DNA of 64,000 bases from Martinezella rhizogenes (GTDB lineage: Bacteria > Pseudomonadota > Alphaproteobacteria > Rhizobiales > Rhizobiaceae): positions 62,001-126,000 of the forward strand of contig NZ_JAPYZZ010000012.1 of the NCBI RefSeq assembly GCF_027460065.1, in the 5' to 3' direction. Numbering within the stretch: position 1 is the stretch's first letter; each line of letters begins with the position of its first letter. A program made the position numbers and the translations under genes. Shown one piece after another: positions 48,062-56,779 of this stretch. The notes under the pieces are model-generated. The model saw only the letters and a program-made list of their open reading frames with translations. It had not been told where the DNA came from and ran no database searches.

Positions 48062-48895
48062 ATGAATTTCCTGGGCATTACGGGCATGCAATATTCTGGC
48101 GTGCCTTTTACCAACAACCGCATTTTACTGGCGGAAGACAGCAACGTGTTCACCCAGATGGTGAGCATGCGGCTCAACGAAATGCTGGGTGTTTCCGTAG
48201 AGGTATGCCGCTCTTTCGAAGAGTTGCAGGCCTGTTACGAACATTCTCCAGAACCGGTGACGCTCGCCATTTCCAACATCAACCTGCCGGGGGCGGAAAA
48301 GGGTGAGGCGCTGGAATATCTGATCGATCTTTCGATCCCGACCATTGTTTTTACCAGCACGTTTCATGAGGCGACGCGCGAGACGCTGATCGCCAAGGAT
48401 GTGGTCGATTACATCCTGAAGGACAACATCTTCGCCGTGGACATGCTGACGGAATCCGTCTGTCGGTTCCTCACCAATCACCGCCACCATGTGCTGATCG
48501 TCGATGACAGCCCGACGGCACGGGCGCTGCTGTCGAGCCGCCTCAAGCGATATAATTTCCGCGTCAGCCTTGCCGATAGCGGTGCGAAGGCGCTCGAAAT
48601 CCTCAAGGCCAATCCCGATATCGGCCTTGTGGTCACAGACTACAACATGCCCGACATTGACGGTTTCGAACTGACGCGGCGCATCCGCACCGTGCGCGGG
48701 TCGCATGAGCTGCGCATCATCGGCGTGTCGTCCTCCACCAACCGGCTTTTGTCGGCGCGGTTCCTGAAAGCGGGCGGCAATGATTTCATGCTGCGGCCTT
48801 TCATCGACGAGGAATTTTATTGTCGCGTCAACCAGAACCTCGATACGCTGGTGCAGATACAGCTGGCCAAGGCCGGGGTGAGGCCGGCGGCCTGA
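48062..48895 (+). CDS. Double-receiver response regulator without output domain
   Basis: A 277-aa protein with two receiver domains. REC1 (about 18-135) has the acidic pair in LLAEDSN, but its phosphorylation site reads SNINLPG, with Asn for Asp; Thr (VFTST) and Lys (YILKDN) are kept. REC2 (about 140-260) has LIVDDSPTARALLSSRL, acceptor Asp in VVTDYNMPDIDGFEL, VSSS and a Pro (MLRPF) after the Lys position. No output domain follows. ATG 48062 has GGGGCAG before it; ATG at 48044 or further upstream cannot be excluded. Confidence 0.85.
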   Translation: MNFLGITGMQYSGVPFTNNRILLAEDSNVFTQMVSMRLNEMLGVSVEVCRSFEELQACYEHSPEPVTLAISNINLPGAEKGEALEYLIDLSIPTIVFTSTFHEATRETLIAKDVVDYILKDNIFAVDMLTESVCRFLTNHRHHVLIVDDSPTARALLSSRLKRYNFRVSLADSGAKALEILKANPDIGLVVTDYNMPDIDGFELTRRIRTVRGSHELRIIGVSSSTNRLLSARFLKAGGNDFMLRPFIDEEFYCRVNQNLDTLVQIQLAKAGVRPAA

Positions 48896-48911
48896 GCGAT
48901 GCCTGCTTTCA

Positions 48912-50468
48912 TCAAAGCTGTGATTCAAGCGGCAGGAAACGCATGATACCGGCGATGATCCGCCGGCTGATGGCCGCGTCCGGTTCGCGCCGGTAGGTCT
49001 TCGGCTGGCCCTGTTCTTCCGTCATCCAGACGATGCGTTTGCCATTATCGACGTCGAGTTCGAAACTCATCGTGCGGCGGATTTCTTCGGTGAATATTTC
49101 GTCCATGCGGGCCACCAGCGGTGGTGAATTGAAAACAACGCCCATTTCCGTGTTGAGCGAGGCGGAGCGCGGGTCGAAATTGAGCGAGCCGATATAGCCG
49201 GTCTTGCCGTCGCGGGTGAAGGCCTTGGTGTGCAGGCTCGCCTGTCCCGAACCGCGCAGGGTGAAGCTGCCCTGGTCGGCCTGCGAGCGCAATTCATGCA
49301 GGCGCACCCCACCCAATAAAAGCGGCTTTCGATAACGGGCATAACCGGCGTGAACGGCGGCGACATCGGTTGCGGCCAGGGAATTGGTGAGGATGGCGAG
49401 AGACACGCCGCGTTCTGCAAGATCGAGGAAGATCTCCACGCCCTGTTTGCCGGGAATGAAATAAGGGGAGGTAATATGCAGGCTCTCGCCTGCGGCCTGC
49501 ATCAGCGGCAGCAGGCTCTCCATCAGGAAATTATGGCCCTTGCGGCGTTTCCCGGCCGCTTTCTCCGGCGGATCGGCCAGCACATCTGCGGTATCGACCC
49601 AGTGCAGGCGGTCCGACATCAGGAAATGATCGCGGCCGTACTGGCTCTCGACACGCTCGAGATAGGGTCTGGCCGCTTCACTTTGCGGCAAGGCATCCAG
49701 TTCGCGCCGCAATTTGGCAAGCTTGTTGGGTCTGCGCGCCAGCAGAGAGCGTACCGGCACGGAAACGGCGCTGTTCCAGTAATCGTCGAAGATTTCGGTG
49801 GAGTCGGCAACGATCCCGCCGAAACCGAGAATGTCGAAATCGTGGAAATTCGCCCGTTCGGCTGCATCGAAATAGGCATCACCGATATTGCGACCACCGA
49901 CGATCACCGCCCGCCCGTCGGCAATCCATGCCTTGTTGTGCATACGCCGGTTGACGCTTCGAAAGCGCAGCACCAGTTCGAGGCTGCGATGCAGGATGTT
50001 TTCCCGCGCCCTTGTAGGATTGAACAGCCTGAGTTCGATATTGGGATGGCTGTCGATGGCGTGGAAGATACGGTCGGACATGGAGACGCCGAGGTCGTCG
50101 AGAAGCAGGCGCACGCGCACGCCACGATCGGCGGCGGTGATCACTTCGCGCATCATCAATCGTCCGGTCAGGTCGGCATTCCACATGTAATACATGAGAT
50201 CGAGGCTGCGCCCGGCGGCGCGTGTCGCGGCCACGCGCACGGCAAAGGCATCGAGATTGGAATGCAGCAGGCAAAGCGCATTCTTCTCGTTCCAGCCGTT
50301 TCTGATCGATTGCCAGTGGCGGTCCAGCGCCGTTTCGTCGTCGTTAACGGGAAGGGCGGTGGAGGGGCGTTTGGGAATGGCTTTTTCCCGCTGTTTGCCG
50401 ATGACGACAAACAGGCTCGGCCCGATGAGCACGAGAAGAATGATGATGAAGGCCGTAAATGCAGTCAC
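48912..50468 (-). CDS. Phospholipase D-superfamily protein, cardiolipin-synthase-like
   Basis: A 518-aa protein with one N-terminal membrane helix (FTAFIIILLVLIGPSLFVVIG-like) and two PLD half-sites: MHNKAWIADGRAVIVGGRN (about 190) and LHTKAFTRDGKTGYIGSLN (about 420). Both keep the H-x-K-x4-D and the following G-G/S residues, so the enzyme should be active. Cardiolipin synthases of this type condense phosphatidylglycerol molecules; other phosphatidyl transfer is possible. ATG at 50468. It is separated from the SDR gene by about 95 bases. Confidence 0.88.
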   Translation of the reverse strand: MTAFTAFIIILLVLIGPSLFVVIGKQREKAIPKRPSTALPVNDDETALDRHWQSIRNGWNEKNALCLLHSNLDAFAVRVAATRAAGRSLDLMYYMWNADLTGRLMMREVITAADRGVRVRLLLDDLGVSMSDRIFHAIDSHPNIELRLFNPTRARENILHRSLELVLRFRSVNRRMHNKAWIADGRAVIVGGRNIGDAYFDAAERANFHDFDILGFGGIVADSTEIFDDYWNSAVSVPVRSLLARRPNKLAKLRRELDALPQSEAARPYLERVESQYGRDHFLMSDRLHWVDTADVLADPPEKAAGKRRKGHNFLMESLLPLMQAAGESLHITSPYFIPGKQGVEIFLDLAERGVSLAILTNSLAATDVAAVHAGYARYRKPLLLGGVRLHELRSQADQGSFTLRGSGQASLHTKAFTRDGKTGYIGSLNFDPRSASLNTEMGVVFNSPPLVARMDEIFTEEIRRTMSFELDVDNGKRIVWMTEEQGQPKTYRREPDAAISRRIIAGIMRFLPLESQL

Positions 50469-50563
50469 TGGTTTTTGTCGCTCCCGGCCCGAAGATTATC
50501 AGGCGGGATACAAACGCGCGAGGGGATAAAGCGTTCACGGTTTAAGTTGATGCCATCGCGAGG

Positions 50564-51454
50564 CTACTCTGATTTCCTGTTGATCTCCGCGCCGGCAGGC
50601 AAAACTTCCAGGCTGCGGCGGCCAAGCTGGGCCAGCACTTCCTCGAAGCCGAACCGGGATCTCCAGCCAAGCCCCTTTGCGGCGCGGGCGGGTGAATAGA
50701 TCCGATCGATGGTCATCGGCAGCGCCCAACCCTCCCGCGCGAACGCGTCTGCAAGGGCCGGGGTCCGCTGCCGGAGAACGGAGGGTGCATCCCTGGCGAG
50801 GGCGTCGCAATCATCAGCGGAAAACGGGGTGGCTGCCGATATGATATAGCGCTGGAAATTTTCTCCCGCATTGCCGAGTGCCAGTGCATGAGCATCAGCG
50901 ACATCACGGATGTCGACGCCGCGATGCAGCCGATAGGCGGCCATTACGTCAGCGGGCTCCGGGAAACTTCTGGACATGCGCAGCACGCGCACGGCTAGAC
51001 GCGGGCCGGCCATTTCCTTGAGTAGCTGCTCGGCTTCGAGCTTCGTGCGGTGATAGATGCTTTTTGGCTGGGGTGGCGTATCTTCATCGATAAAGGTGCA
51101 GCACCCCGCTGAAACCGCGTGTCCGTAGAGCGCCGTCGTGCTGGTGAAGACCAGCCGCTCAACGCCTGCCGCCATTGCCGCTTCCGCGACCATGCGGGTG
51201 CCGTCGACATTGATACGCTGAAACTCGGCGTCTGGCACGCAGCCGACATGCGGGGCATGAAGGGCCGCGGTATGGATTACCGCATCAGCCCGCTCGAAAG
51301 CTCTCTGCAGAAGCACCCTGTCGGCGAAATCGCCGACGATATGGGTTGTGGAGAAGGGGGAGCGGTCTATGCCCGCGACATCGTGCCGGCCGGCCAGCGC
51401 ACTGAAAATCGCGCGGCCGACCCGGCCGGAGCTGCCTGTTAGCACTATCCGCAT
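50564..51454 (-). CDS. NAD(P)-dependent extended-SDR epimerase/reductase
   Basis: A 296-aa Rossmann protein with TGSSGRVGRA for the dinucleotide, DxF at the end of strand 3 and the active-site YHRTK (about residue 135) preceded by Ser/Thr (FTSTTALYG). The order matches extended SDRs acting on nucleotide sugars or small carbonyls. The ATG at 51454 follows GGAGGAAACATC on the minus strand. It is the last recognisable core gene before the Tn7-like element; its 5' end faces that element. Confidence 0.88.
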   Translation of the reverse strand: MRIVLTGSSGRVGRAIFSALAGRHDVAGIDRSPFSTTHIVGDFADRVLLQRAFERADAVIHTAALHAPHVGCVPDAEFQRINVDGTRMVAEAAMAAGVERLVFTSTTALYGHAVSAGCCTFIDEDTPPQPKSIYHRTKLEAEQLLKEMAGPRLAVRVLRMSRSFPEPADVMAAYRLHRGVDIRDVADAHALALGNAGENFQRYIISAATPFSADDCDALARDAPSVLRQRTPALADAFAREGWALPMTIDRIYSPARAAKGLGWRSRFGFEEVLAQLGRRSLEVLPAGAEINRKSE

Positions 51455-51475
51455 GATGTTTCCTCCGCATCAACG

Positions 51476-51502
51476 CAAAAGGCAGCGCGGGGCGCTGCCT
51501 TT
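51476..51502 (-). terminator. Hairpin just upstream of the SDR gene
   Basis: A perfect 9-bp stem AGGCAGCGC/GCGCTGCCT with a 3-base loop and TTTT on the minus-strand side. It would stop leftward transcription coming from the right, so it may be the terminator of a gene that adjoined this spot before the element arrived. Confidence 0.65.
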
Positions 51503-51654
51503 CAAGGGGCCGTCTGGATAATCAGTGAGAAATGTAACCGAATACTGGCCATTAGCGCTGTAACCCTCTGATACGTGAACCCTCGAACCTCAGAGCACAA
51601 GTACTTTTGGCCACCCAGGACGTCAAAGTTGGCCAATGGCATGGCCCGAAAGAA
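51503..51654. other. Candidate terminal region of the Tn7-like element
   Basis: Between the core hairpin and the tniQ terminator. TGTAACC occurs at 51533 and 51559, a TGAACCC variant at 51576, and TGGCCA at 51546, 51608 and 51630, the last two 22 bp apart, which is the usual TnsB-site length. No exact terminal base can be named because the matching opposite end is not in the window. Confidence 0.3.
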
Positions 51655-51676
51655 AAGCCGGGATGAAACCCGGCTT
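51655..51676 (-). terminator. Rho-independent terminator of the tnsABC-tniQ operon
   Basis: On the minus strand AAGCCGGG, loop TTTCAT, CCCGGCTT followed by TTCTTTC, 26 bases after the tniQ stop. Confidence 0.85.
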
Positions 51677-51701
51677 GAATTCGCGTAAATTGTCTCGAAG
51701 T

Positions 51702-53294
51702 CTACAGTAACGATTGCCGATTGGGACTGCCGTGCGGCTGAGGTCTAACCATTGAACGCTTGCTCTGCCGATCCGAAATGATCGAGTTTTGACGCATCAT
51801 CAGAAGCCGCATTTCGATTGGATCGACTCGAAGGGCTGCAAGTCCGATTTCACTTTTGTCCCAGCCAACTTTTGAGAGTTTTTCAGAGCGGATCAAATTG
51901 ATTGCCTCGATGAACGTGCATCCGCAACGCTTGATCGAAGTATGTAAATCGTGGAGCTCACTCATGTCCGTGCAGTTGGCGACAGATCGAAGGCTCGCGA
52001 GTAGAGTGGTAACTTGCTCGGCCGGGTATCGCGGAATGATCCTGGTGCCGGGTCGCTGTTTCACTTCGAAGGATGGCTTGAAAAGTCCGCCGTTGATGAG
52101 CTGCCGGCCTAGTTTGCGCGTGACCCCAAGTTTAGTAGCGACCTCTTTCTGATTAAATGTTGCAGCCATTTCCGTGACAATGCGGTCGACGGCTTGGGCT
52201 TCGATGAGATTTCTGCCTCTACCGCTTGTTTCACTGGGGAGCAATCCTGCGTCCAGCACGAGTTTGTTGAGGCGCTCGAACGGAATGCCGTGGGCTTTTG
52301 AGGCAGAGTGGATCGTGTGGAACTTTCTGACAGCGATCGGTCCGAAGAATTCATCTCCGGGTCCGAGCGGGAGGTTGTGAATAGCCACATCACGAATGAT
52401 ATCTCGAATCGGGTCAAATGCAGCTTCGGTCGTCCGATGGGCAAGGGTTAGATACAGACGACCGAAGATGGATCGCTCACCGCCGGAAACTTTCCTGCGG
52501 TGAAAATCATCCACCTGAGCCTGCAGGTATTGGCGGAATGCAGGTTCCCCTTCTTTAAGAAGATCGTATCCAGCACCGCTGCTCTCTGACCATTCCCGGT
52601 CGCCAAATCCCGATGAGCGGAACAGGTTTCCGTGCAACAGAGATGCGCCCACAATTTCGCAAAGGCGGATGGCGACATACAGCGGCAGGGAGTCAAGCCA
52701 GTCGGCACCGGACCTGTCGCCTTTCAACCTCTTCTCGACATATGTCTGAAGATTGTCCGGTTCCGCAGCTTCAGCAGACGCCATGGATCTGGGAATCCTG
52801 GAAGATTCTGCTGCAAGGTTGGCCGCAAAGTCGTGTTGGAAAGGCGATTTCGCGAGCTCGGCACTCGAAATGAGGCGAACGCCATGCCGCTTGCAGGTGC
52901 GGATAGCGGAAACGTGCCAATGCAGGCGTCCGTATGCCCGAAAACCTCGTCGACCGCCGCAGCGATGTTCGTCCTCGCTCACGCAGAAGGGACAAAAACG
53001 AAACCGCAGCCTTTGCATCTCATGCCGGCTGAGCACCTGGCCTGAGATTTGATAGACGTACTTGTCTCCGAGAATAACCCCCGCAGAGAGCGACGATCTC
53101 GGCATATCCAGAACTGCAGCGAAGGTCTCCAAATCTTTCTCCCGTCCAGCAACGATGCCCTGGAACTGAAGTTGAAGGTGGAAGGCGAAGGCGCGGGCGT
53201 TTTCGTAGCCACATGCCGCTGCAAGTCGCGAGAAATAGCTGGCGACGGTTTCGTGGCCAGCGTAGAAGGGAAGCAATTCGGCAAGCCTGCTCAT
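51702..53294 (-). CDS. TniQ/TnsD-family target-site protein
   Basis: A 530-aa protein that would choose the insertion site and recruit TnsC. The N-terminal TniQ domain has the zinc knuckle FCPFCVSE (Cys101, Cys104) and CKRHG (Cys134, His137). The C-terminal half has two helix-turn-helix-like segments, GIPFERLNKLVLDAGLL and VATKLGVTRKLGRQLI, which suggest sequence-specific DNA binding as in TnsD. Length is close to TnsD (508 aa) and longer than small TniQ. Its ATG overlaps the tnsC TGA by 4 bases. It is the last gene of the operon. AT content looks higher than that of tnsA and tnsB. Confidence 0.9.
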   Translation of the reverse strand: MSRLAELLPFYAGHETVASYFSRLAAACGYENARAFAFHLQLQFQGIVAGREKDLETFAAVLDMPRSSLSAGVILGDKYVYQISGQVLSRHEMQRLRFRFCPFCVSEDEHRCGGRRGFRAYGRLHWHVSAIRTCKRHGVRLISSAELAKSPFQHDFAANLAAESSRIPRSMASAEAAEPDNLQTYVEKRLKGDRSGADWLDSLPLYVAIRLCEIVGASLLHGNLFRSSGFGDREWSESSGAGYDLLKEGEPAFRQYLQAQVDDFHRRKVSGGERSIFGRLYLTLAHRTTEAAFDPIRDIIRDVAIHNLPLGPGDEFFGPIAVRKFHTIHSASKAHGIPFERLNKLVLDAGLLPSETSGRGRNLIEAQAVDRIVTEMAATFNQKEVATKLGVTRKLGRQLINGGLFKPSFEVKQRPGTRIIPRYPAEQVTTLLASLRSVANCTDMSELHDLHTSIKRCGCTFIEAINLIRSEKLSKVGWDKSEIGLAALRVDPIEMRLLMMRQNSIISDRQSKRSMVRPQPHGSPNRQSLL

Positions 53295-54433
53295 TGTGGG
53301 CGAACTCCGTACCTGGTTGCATTCTTTCCCTTGGACCTCAGCCTTTCGGCTTCCCAGACCCGATCGTCGTCGCGGAGCAGGGCGGTTGAGGGGTCGAGTT
53401 CCTCCCAGTTGGCGGCGGTGAAGATGTTCTTGCTAGGCCGGCAACCTGAGAAGGAGGCGTAGGTCTTCGCAAAGTCATCGATCGTGACACAGTCACGATC
53501 TGCATAGATGGCTAACTCGACGGCCGCCCGGATCATCTGGACCACGGACCCGAATTCGGCATCACAGGCGTGCATCAATCGCTTGAGGAACGTGCCCTTT
53601 TCCCTGTGCCGCGTTTTGGTCGTTTCCTCGTCAGCTTCTTGGGCAGTGTCATCGAGTTTGATCCGGATTTCCATGCGAGCGTGTTCCTGAACAATCGTCT
53701 CCAGAATGCTTTTCACAAGGTCCGTCGTACCGTCTGCATCGAGGGTGTCGAAGGGAACGACGGTGCGGCGATTGTAGAGCTGCTTTCGCGCGAGGAAGCT
53801 TGCCAGGGGTGCCACGCCTGCAAGGATCAGTCTCACAGGCCAATCCGGCATCTGGGTCAGCGACTTGAATGCGTCGCCGATAACGGTTGCCTCGCGTAGA
53901 GAGGCAGTCTCGATAGCGTTCTGGGCCTCATCGATGAACACCCACATGACCTTGTGAACTTTCAACAGTCGGCGAAACAGCAGCCAGGCCTGGTTCTCCT
54001 TGATGCCTTCCGGAGGCGCATGACCGAGCGCTTCGAGGCATGAGATAGCCAGCAGGCGAGGCGTACACGGTGACGGAGCATCGACAAGGATGACGGGGTG
54101 GATCATAACGCCGTCGTCGTCCACGTAGGACTGCATCGCAGGAATGCTCCCGATATGCTTCATCAGCGCCGTGGTCTTTCCTGCGCCGGAACGCCCGGTG
54201 ACGGCCACGATCCTCCGCTTGTCAGGCCTTCCGGTGATAGGGGTGAGAACGCTTGCAACCGACGACACGAGAGCAGCTCGCAGGGGCATGTCGCGATCGA
54301 GGATCACGTAGTGATCGTACAGTTCGGCGATCCGGTCTGCGATGGCTGCGCGGTTGTCACCGATCAGCCCACGGACGTGGTCGATGGCTGCCTGACTGCG
54401 CTTTGCGTCGAGGTTCTTGTCAAACATTTCCAT
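53291..54433 (-). CDS. tnsC: TnsC-family AAA+ transposition regulator
   Basis: A 380-aa ATPase that links the target selector to the transposase. Walker A is TGRSGAGKTTAL (about 79-90) and Walker B VMWVFIDEAQNA (about 162-173). The start at 54433 (MEMFDKN) follows AGGGAG at good spacing and lies 10 bases after the tnsB stop; a TTG at 54454 would overlap tnsB and is less likely. The C-terminal part is Lys/Arg-rich (RLRSKGKNATRYG), as in TnsC ends that touch TnsA or TniQ. It is between TniB (about 300 aa) and TnsC of Tn7 (555 aa) in size. Confidence 0.9.
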   Translation of the reverse strand: MEMFDKNLDAKRSQAAIDHVRGLIGDNRAAIADRIAELYDHYVILDRDMPLRAALVSSVASVLTPITGRPDKRRIVAVTGRSGAGKTTALMKHIGSIPAMQSYVDDDGVMIHPVILVDAPSPCTPRLLAISCLEALGHAPPEGIKENQAWLLFRRLLKVHKVMWVFIDEAQNAIETASLREATVIGDAFKSLTQMPDWPVRLILAGVAPLASFLARKQLYNRRTVVPFDTLDADGTTDLVKSILETIVQEHARMEIRIKLDDTAQEADEETTKTRHREKGTFLKRLMHACDAEFGSVVQMIRAAVELAIYADRDCVTIDDFAKTYASFSGCRPSKNIFTAANWEELDPSTALLRDDDRVWEAERLRSKGKNATRYGVRPQ

Positions 54434-54443
54434 GAGAATCTCC

Positions 54444-56768
54444 CTAGTTTTCAAAGATGTTGGTGGTGATGCGGCGAACGACCGTCGTCTCGTCGTTCAC
54501 CGACTCGTTCGGCTCGTGCGCATGTGCCTGTTGCTGCTTGGGCATGGTGCCGAGCTGCGGACGTCCGCCTGCGTCGGCTTCTTCCCGAGCCGCCTTTGCG
54601 GACTTTTTCTTTGCGGCGTAGACAACGGGGTGAATGCCGAGAGCCGCGAACAGCTCGTTGGACGGGTGCCATTCACCCTCTGGACGGAATTCACCTTCGA
54701 ATGGTTTCTCAAGGACGTCGAATGTGCGGTCCATGCTCTTCTCGAAGCGCTGGTAGTCCTCGTCGGCCAACACGGGGCTGAGCAGGCCGGATTCAAGACG
54801 AGCCATTTCCGCCTGGTTTTTGAGCCAGAGGAAGGTCGCCTGGAGGGTGCCGCGGGATACTTTGGCATTTTCGGCATTAAACAAACGGAGCTTCTCGGTT
54901 GCCGCCAGCCACTGCCAGATGCTTACACCCTCCAGATCCTGATGGACGCAAGGCACTTCGATCCAGCCGTCCTCGGTCCATACGGAGAGGCTGCCCAGGT
55001 TGTGATTGTTGATGCGGGCAATCACCGGAGTTTTGCCAACCCTTCGGCGAATCTTCTGAAGTTCCTTGCTCTGGAACTGCAAGCCGGCGCTCCGGATGCC
55101 CTTTTTCGAGATGGTACGCTTGATGTGCGTTCCAAAAAGATGCGTACGCAGCGCTCCGGTCGGGCCGGGCATCACGCCGTAGTCTCTGCTGAGTTCCAGC
55201 CAACGGTTCTGCGGCGTGGACCCGTTCAGTTCGGAATGCGGCGCGTTGTGGTACCCGTCGATGGCCCACCGAAGCAGGCACTCGGCAACCTGATAAGCAA
55301 TCATGTCTGCCTCGGCTTCGGAGTCGTAGTCGCCCTTTTCGACAGAAGAACCCCACGTGCGTCCGTTGAAATAGTTGAACATCTGGTGCGAAAGGGTTCG
55401 GAACCAGCGCTCGATGAAGCCTCGCCAGGGTGCTTCCCCGGCGGGCGGCAAGAACAAGTCAGTGCCCATGTCGTTCACCGCGATCCGAAAAGAGCGGTTG
55501 GCAAAGTAGGCTGCGCTATCGACCGCGATAGTCTCGATAGTGCCACCCTGAATCCATGCGGTTGAGCATCCGAGACGGCGCGCGATATCGGTCTTGTCGC
55601 GGGTCGACATTTCCAGGACTGTCATTGCCGATTTGTTAGACGGCGGACGAGCACTGACGTAGAGCGCTGTCAGGCCTCTGCTGGCCACATCGATCCCCGC
55701 CGAGATCCACAATCGGATCCGCTTGACCTTGGCGCGCTCGGTCTTCGACATCGTTTTCCAGACACCGATCATTGCCAGTACTGTGTGGAGGTCGGTTTCG
55801 TGATCATCGACTTCCACGCGCTCGCCCGCCCGGACGACGTCGATGCCGCCGTGCTCGGGTTGCCATTTGCGCTTGGCGGCTTCCTTGCCGTCGTGTGCAA
55901 GGTCGCGCTTCATTTCTGGCAGATCTGCATACCGATTGCGCAGCGTGCTCTCGCACGGAATCCTGAGTTGGTCGCCGGCACCGCGCGTTTTGTTTTCGGC
56001 CTCCATGGCGGTAACCATGTCGGCATGGATTCTTGCGAGGTCGGGATCGGTTCGCGAGCAGGCGGCGGCGATCGCAGCGTTAAGGTGAATGAGCTCGTCC
56101 GCTGTGAAATACTCCTGGCGCTCGTCGCGATACTGGTTCCGGAGAAAGACCGGATCGAAGTCGTTTTCTTCCATTGTCTGCATCCAGTTCTTCAATGTGG
56201 ACGGGGTCGGTTCGACGAGGGTGACGGTCTTCTCCTTTGTGCGGTAAGTCGCCTTCGGCGAGTTCGCCAACTGGTGTGCGCGCCATTTCAGAGAAATGAG
56301 CGGGATCACCCGCAGAAGGGAGTCGCGCGACTTGCTGACGCGAGGCGGAAGCGGCATCCTATCCATGCGGGCAAGCCTGCACTTTTCCCTGTAGTCGGCC
56401 CGCATCTCGTAGAAGGACCGAACGAAGTACTCTCTTTTGAGGACCGTTTCCTGATCGCTCGGGTTCATACCGCTGAGTTTGTCTGCACCTTTCAACCGGG
56501 CGCGTGCCTTCGTTTCGGCGTAGAAGTCCTTCTCGATCGTCATCGGATTGCCCGGACGGTTGAGTGCCTCCGCGATGTCGGCCTGGCTGAAGGTTACTGT
56601 CGCCTGGGTCTCATCCATGCGCTGGAGCGCGGCACCGTTTCGGTCGCAGTACAGGACACAATAGTCGATGCCGCGATCACGAACGCGGGCCTTGACGGGA
56701 AGGCGGTTAAACACCGGCAGCACGGCACCGTGCTGTAGCGAGAGGAGGGCGGAAAGGTTGGTTTCCAT
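54444..56768 (-). CDS. tnsB: TnsB-type DDE transposase
   Basis: A 774-aa transposase that cuts and joins the 3' ends. The retroviral-integrase-like core has Asp in GERVEVDDHETD (about 321/322), Asp in IETIAVDSAAYF (417) and Glu in WRGFIERWFRTL (453). The C-terminal Mu-type beta-barrel region (about 560-640) and a helical end follow. The N-terminal part has helix-turn-helix-like DNA-binding segments (TFSQADIAEALNRPG, STLKNWMQTM). The ATG at 56768 has AAAGGAAAGAGC before it and lies 11 bases after the tnsA stop. The size is close to Tn7 TnsB (702 aa). Confidence 0.93.
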   Translation of the reverse strand: METNLSALLSLQHGAVLPVFNRLPVKARVRDRGIDYCVLYCDRNGAALQRMDETQATVTFSQADIAEALNRPGNPMTIEKDFYAETKARARLKGADKLSGMNPSDQETVLKREYFVRSFYEMRADYREKCRLARMDRMPLPPRVSKSRDSLLRVIPLISLKWRAHQLANSPKATYRTKEKTVTLVEPTPSTLKNWMQTMEENDFDPVFLRNQYRDERQEYFTADELIHLNAAIAAACSRTDPDLARIHADMVTAMEAENKTRGAGDQLRIPCESTLRNRYADLPEMKRDLAHDGKEAAKRKWQPEHGGIDVVRAGERVEVDDHETDLHTVLAMIGVWKTMSKTERAKVKRIRLWISAGIDVASRGLTALYVSARPPSNKSAMTVLEMSTRDKTDIARRLGCSTAWIQGGTIETIAVDSAAYFANRSFRIAVNDMGTDLFLPPAGEAPWRGFIERWFRTLSHQMFNYFNGRTWGSSVEKGDYDSEAEADMIAYQVAECLLRWAIDGYHNAPHSELNGSTPQNRWLELSRDYGVMPGPTGALRTHLFGTHIKRTISKKGIRSAGLQFQSKELQKIRRRVGKTPVIARINNHNLGSLSVWTEDGWIEVPCVHQDLEGVSIWQWLAATEKLRLFNAENAKVSRGTLQATFLWLKNQAEMARLESGLLSPVLADEDYQRFEKSMDRTFDVLEKPFEGEFRPEGEWHPSNELFAALGIHPVVYAAKKKSAKAAREEADAGGRPQLGTMPKQQQAHAHEPNESVNDETTVVRRITTNIFEN

Positions 56769-56779
56769 GCTCTTTCCTT

